From: Desertivibrio insolitus
GTDB lineage: Bacteria; Actinomycetota; Actinomycetes; Actinomycetales; Microbacteriaceae
Assembly: GCF_017355965.1 (NCBI RefSeq)
Contig: NZ_JAFIQW010000003.1
Coordinates: forward strand, 148,001-212,000
Reading direction: 5' to 3'
Length of the DNA: 64,000 nt
The position numbers and the translations under genes were made by a program. Shown here piece after piece: positions 60,601-64,000 of the stretch. The notes under the pieces were generated by a model. That model saw only the letters and a list, made by a program, of their open reading frames with translations. It did no database searches and was not told the origin of the DNA. Position 1 is the first letter of the stretch, and each line of letters starts with the position of its first letter.

Positions 60601-63600
60601 ATGACCGACCTGCTGCCCGAGACCGACCGCACCGGCGCGGCCGACCCCCGCCCGGCGACCCCGGCCGACCCGCGTCCGGCCACCCCGGCCGACCCTCGCC
60701 CGGCGACCCCGGTCCGTGAGGCGACCGCCGACCGCACCACCCTCGACCGCGCCGAGCACCTCGCGCTCACCGACGACGTCGTCGCGCTCGTGCGCCGCTG
60801 GCTCACCGAGGCCGCGCAGTTCCCCGTCGACGGCTCCGCGAAGCAGCTCGCGGGCGTGCTGAAGGACCCCGACGGGCTCGACTTCACGGTCGGCTTCGTC
60901 GACGGAGTGGTGCGCCCCGAGGACACCCGCGTCGCCGCCCGCAAGCTCGCCGAGATCGCGCCGCGCGTGCCGAAGTTCCTGCCCCTGCCGATGCGCGCCG
61001 CCGTGCGCGTCGGCGGGCTGGTCGCCCCGGTGCTGCCCGACGTCGTCGTGCCGATCGCCCGGCGCGTGCTGCGCGAGATGGTCGGCCACCTCATCGTCGA
61101 TGCGACCGACCGCAAGCTCGGGCCCGCGATCGGGCACCTCAAGCGCGAGGGCATCCGGCTCAACGTCAATCTGCTCGGCGAGGCCGTGCTCGGCAAGAGG
61201 GAGGCCGCTCGTCGCCTCGAGGGCACGCACCGCCTGCTCGCCCGCGACGACGTCGACTACGTCTCGATCAAGGTCTCCGCGGCGGTCGCGCCGCACAACC
61301 CGTGGGCGTTCGAGCACGCCGTCGACGACATCGTCGAGCAGCTCGCGCCCCTCTTCGCCCGCGCCGCCGCGGCGAGCCCGGCGAAGTTCATCAATCTCGA
61401 CATGGAGGAGTTCAAGGACCTCGACCTGACGATCGCGGTCTTCACCCGCCTGCTCGATCGCCCCGAGTTCGAGCGGCTCGAGGCCGGCATCGTGCTGCAG
61501 GCCTACCTGCCCGACGCCCTCGCCGCGATGATCCGGCTGCAGGACTGGGCTGCCGCCCGGCGCGCCCGCGGCGGCGCCGGCATCAAGGTGCGTCTCGTGA
61601 AGGGCGCGAACCTGCCGATGGAGCGCGTCGAGGCCGATGTGCACGGCTGGCCGCTCGCCACCTGGCACAGCAAGCAGGACTCCGACACCAACTACAAGCG
61701 CGTGCTCGACTACGCGCTCGACGCCGAGCGCATCCGCAACGTGCGCCTCGGCGTCGCCGGCCACAATCTCTTCGACGTCGCGCACGCCTGGCTGCTCGCC
61801 CAGCAGCGCGGCGTGACCGGCGGCATCGAGTTCGAGATGCTGCTCGGCATGGCCCAGGGCCAGGCGGAGGCCGTGCGCCGCGAGGTCGGCGGGCTGCTGC
61901 TCTACACCCCGGTCGTCGCGCCCAGGGAGTTCGACGTCGCGATCGCGTACCTGATCCGCCGCCTCGAGGAGGGCGCCTCGCACGACAACTTCATGTCGGC
62001 GGTGTTCGAGCTGCACGAGAACGAGCAGCTGTTCGCCCGCGAGGAGCAGCGCTACCGGGCATCCGTCGAGGCTCTGGATGACTCGGTGCCGCCCTCGCAC
62101 CGCACGGCCGACCGCTTCGCCGCGGTGACGCGCCCGACCCTCGGCCACTTCGAGAACACCCCCGACACGGACCCCGCCGTCGCCGAGAACCGCGAGTGGG
62201 GCGCGGCGATCCTCGCCCGGGTGCCGTCGTCGCGGCTCGGCGTCGACACCGTGGCGGCCGCGCGGATCACCGAGGAGCGCGCGCTCGACGAGATCCTTCG
62301 CGCCGCGGCATCCGCCGCCCCGGCCTGGGCCGCGCTGCCCGCCGCCGAGCGCGCGGCCGTGCTGCACCGCGCCGGCGAGGTGCTCGAGTCGCGCCGGGCG
62401 GAGCTGCTCGAGGTGATGGCCGCGGAGGCGGGCAAGACGCTCGACCAGGGCGACCCCGAGGTGAGCGAGGCGATCGACTTCGCGCACTTCTACGCGGATG
62501 CCGCGCTGGAGCTCGACCGCGTCGACGGCGCGCGCTTCACGCCCGCGACGCTCACGCTCGTCACTCCCCCGTGGAACTTCCCCGTCGCGATCCCCGCGGG
62601 CGGCGTGCTCGCGGCGCTCGCGACCGGCTCCTCGGTCGTGTTCAAGCCCGCGGCCCTCGCCGAGCGCTGCGGCGCCCTCGTCGCCGAGGCGCTGTGGGAG
62701 GCGGGCGTGCCCCGCGACGTGCTCGCTCTCGTGCAGGTCGACGAGCAGCAACTCGGTCGGCAGCTCATCGCGCACGAGCTCGTCGACCGCGTCATCCTCA
62801 CCGGCGCGTACGAGACAGCCGAGCTGTTCCGCTCGTTCCGGCACGACCTGCCACTGCTCGCGGAGACGAGCGGGAAGAACGCGATCATCGTGACCCCGAG
62901 CGCCGACCTCGACCTCGCCGTCAAGGACGTCGTGACGAGCGCCTTCGGGCACGCCGGGCAGAAGTGCTCGGCGTCGTCCCTCGTCGTGCTCGTCGGGTCG
63001 GTGGCGAAGTCGCGCCGCTTCCGCAACCAGCTGCTCGACGCCGTCGCCTCGCTGGAGGTCGGCCCCGCGAGCGACGCCGGCACCAAGATGGGCCCGCTGA
63101 TCGAGCCCGCGCAGGGCAAGCTGCTCGAGGGGCTGACCACCCTCGGCGAGGGCGAGCGCTGGGTGCTGAAGCCGAAGAAGCTCGACGCCGCGGGTCGGCT
63201 GTGGAGCCCCGGCATTCGTGCCGGCGTGCGCCGCGGCTCGGCGTTCCACCGCACGGAGTACTTCGGGCCGATCCTCGGCGTGATGACCGCCGACACGCTC
63301 GACGAGGCGATCGCGATCGTGAACGAGGTCGACTACGGCCTGACCTCCGGGCTGCACTCGCTCGACGCCGGCGAGCTCGTCACCTGGCTCTCGACCGTGC
63401 AGGCGGGCAACCTCTACGTCAACCGCGGCATCACCGGGGCGATCGTGCGGCGTCAGCCGTTCGGCGGCTGGAAGAAGTCGGCGGTCGGCCCCGGTGCGAA
63501 GGCGGGCGGGCCGAACTACCTCGTCGGCCTGGGTTCGTGGTCGCGCAGTGAGGCATCCCTCTCCGCGCCGGTCCCCGATCAGGTGGCGCGGCTGCTGCGC

Positions 63601-64000
63601 GCCGCCGGTGCGGGTGAGTCGCTGACCCGGGCGGCAGGCAGCGACGCCGCCGCGCTCGGGTCACACTTCGCCCCGACGGATGTCTCGGGGCTCGCCTCCG
63701 AGCGCAACGTGTTCCGCTACCTGCCGGTCGACGCGCCCGTGGTCGTGCGGCTCGCCGAAGGCGGCACGGTCGACGAGCTCGCCCGGGTGCTGCTAGCCGC
63801 GACCGCGGCCGGCGCGCCGGTGAGCGTGAGCTCGGCCCTGCCGCTGCCTCCTGCCCTCGCGGCGGAGCTGCCGGTGCCGATCGCGGTCGAAGACGACGCC
63901 GCCTGGCTCTCCCGGATCGCGGATGCCGCCCCGCACCGCATCCGCCTCATCGGTGCCCCCGCCTCGACCGTGACCGCGGCCACCGGTGGCCGCCCGGACA
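60601..64000 (+). CDS. putA: Bifunctional proline dehydrogenase / glutamate-semialdehyde dehydrogenase (3' truncated)
   Basis: The frame is open for 1133 codons to the window end without a stop. An N-terminal repeat region (residues 15-38, three DPRPATPA units) precedes the FAD-dependent proline dehydrogenase barrel (about 150-480, with HLKREGIRLNVNLLGEA and VRLVKGANLPMERVEAD). The aldehyde dehydrogenase follows, with TPPWNFPVAIPAGG and the catalytic cysteine in GQKCSASS (about 788). It converts proline to glutamate. No DNA-binding ribbon-helix-helix is seen at the start. GATACT at 60589-60594 suggests a leaderless mRNA. Confidence 0.93.
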   Translation, partial: MTDLLPETDRTGAADPRPATPADPRPATPADPRPATPVREATADRTTLDRAEHLALTDDVVALVRRWLTEAAQFPVDGSAKQLAGVLKDPDGLDFTVGFVDGVVRPEDTRVAARKLAEIAPRVPKFLPLPMRAAVRVGGLVAPVLPDVVVPIARRVLREMVGHLIVDATDRKLGPAIGHLKREGIRLNVNLLGEAVLGKREAARRLEGTHRLLARDDVDYVSIKVSAAVAPHNPWAFEHAVDDIVEQLAPLFARAAAASPAKFINLDMEEFKDLDLTIAVFTRLLDRPEFERLEAGIVLQAYLPDALAAMIRLQDWAAARRARGGAGIKVRLVKGANLPMERVEADVHGWPLATWHSKQDSDTNYKRVLDYALDAERIRNVRLGVAGHNLFDVAHAWLLAQQRGVTGGIEFEMLLGMAQGQAEAVRREVGGLLLYTPVVAPREFDVAIAYLIRRLEEGASHDNFMSAVFELHENEQLFAREEQRYRASVEALDDSVPPSHRTADRFAAVTRPTLGHFENTPDTDPAVAENREWGAAILARVPSSRLGVDTVAAARITEERALDEILRAAASAAPAWAALPAAERAAVLHRAGEVLESRRAELLEVMAAEAGKTLDQGDPEVSEAIDFAHFYADAALELDRVDGARFTPATLTLVTPPWNFPVAIPAGGVLAALATGSSVVFKPAALAERCGALVAEALWEAGVPRDVLALVQVDEQQLGRQLIAHELVDRVILTGAYETAELFRSFRHDLPLLAETSGKNAIIVTPSADLDLAVKDVVTSAFGHAGQKCSASSLVVLVGSVAKSRRFRNQLLDAVASLEVGPASDAGTKMGPLIEPAQGKLLEGLTTLGEGERWVLKPKKLDAAGRLWSPGIRAGVRRGSAFHRTEYFGPILGVMTADTLDEAIAIVNEVDYGLTSGLHSLDAGELVTWLSTVQAGNLYVNRGITGAIVRRQPFGGWKKSAVGPGAKAGGPNYLVGLGSWSRSEASLSAPVPDQVARLLRAAGAGESLTRAAGSDAAALGSHFAPTDVSGLASERNVFRYLPVDAPVVVRLAEGGTVDELARVLLAATAAGAPVSVSSALPLPPALAAELPVPIAVEDDAAWLSRIADAAPHRIRLIGAPASTVTAATGGRPD
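60643..60714 (+). repeat. Three 24-bp tandem repeats in the putA coding region
   Basis: Units begin at 60643, 60667 and 60691 and encode DPRPATPA three times (the last ending PV). They differ only at synonymous positions, indicating coding-level selection after duplication. Confidence 0.85.

Noticed and set aside
60643-60714. 24-bp repeats considered as a CRISPR array
   Set aside because: The units are directly adjacent without spacers, lie in frame inside putA and there is no cas gene.
60529-63357. A 942-codon open frame on the minus strand opposite putA
   Set aside because: It has no recognisable domain, is an antisense shadow of a well-supported gene and reflects high GC at third codon positions. 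The same applies to long antisense frames opposite the acyl-CoA ligase (4441-6276), dnaJ/grpE (13638-15572), dnaK (15307-16980) and the PL11 lyase (46390-49674).

Overview
The window looks like a chromosomal segment of a high-GC actinobacterium, most likely a member of the Microbacteriaceae. Evidence: strong G/C preference at third codon positions, a C50-carotenoid cluster (crtB-crtI-crtYe-crtYf-crtEb with idi beside it), an HspR/HAIR heat-shock circuit, an N-domain-less ClpB, cebR-type cello-oligosaccharide uptake genes, and very frequent GGATGCC/GGCATCC heptamers. Genus and species cannot be fixed from sequence alone. There is no rRNA, no integrase or transposase, no phage gene and no CRISPR array. 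One tRNA (Gly, CCC) is present.

Layout. 1-1.2 kb: end of an ABC-2 permease and two small genes. 1.4-4.4 kb: copper module csoR-copZ-copA (minus strand) behind a CsoR-type operator. 4.5-10.3 kb: acyl-CoA synthetase, MOSC protein, zinc alcohol dehydrogenase, two adjacent RibD/DHFR-like reductases and a Nei-type glycosylase. 10.4-17.3 kb: protein-quality-control block clpB, membrane protein, hspR, dnaJ, grpE, dnaK, with HAIR operators before clpB and dnaK. 17.5-23.5 kb: cebR, bglC and cebGFE with three palindromic operators. 23.6-27.3 kb: MFS protein, PEP-mutase/isocitrate-lyase family protein, aldo-keto reductase and a small acidic protein. 27.5-32.2 kb: carotenoid genes and idi. 32.3-35.4 kb: aminotransferase, VOC protein/AraC regulator, dcd, tRNA-Gly. 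35.4-39.7 kb: multicopper oxidase, divergent Tat-exported protein, FAD monooxygenase. 39.7-45.9 kb: potABCD-like polyamine-type ABC transporter, a divergent GntR/FadR regulator and a soluble Cache-domain protein. 46.3-49.5 kb: large secreted PL11-like rhamnogalacturonan lyase. 49.7-60.5 kb: transporters (three MFS, one CDF, one VIT1/CCC1), SDR, nadE and a LysR gene. 60.6 kb to the end: putA, cut by the window edge.

Functionally the region combines plant-polymer use (cello-oligosaccharide uptake and hydrolysis, pectin-backbone cleavage), amine and proline catabolism, metal handling (copper efflux, multicopper oxidase, CDF, VIT1) and carotenoid photoprotection, which fits a plant- or soil-associated lifestyle.

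The non-coding DNA is unusually structured. There is a 59-bp palindrome family (four copies, all exactly 59 bp), a TGTAGGA/TCCTACA hairpin family, a two-armed REP-like element (two copies), and hairpins placed directly after the first genes of three operons. About nineteen genes have a -10-like hexamer exactly 7-9 nt before the start codon, which suggests widespread leaderless transcription.
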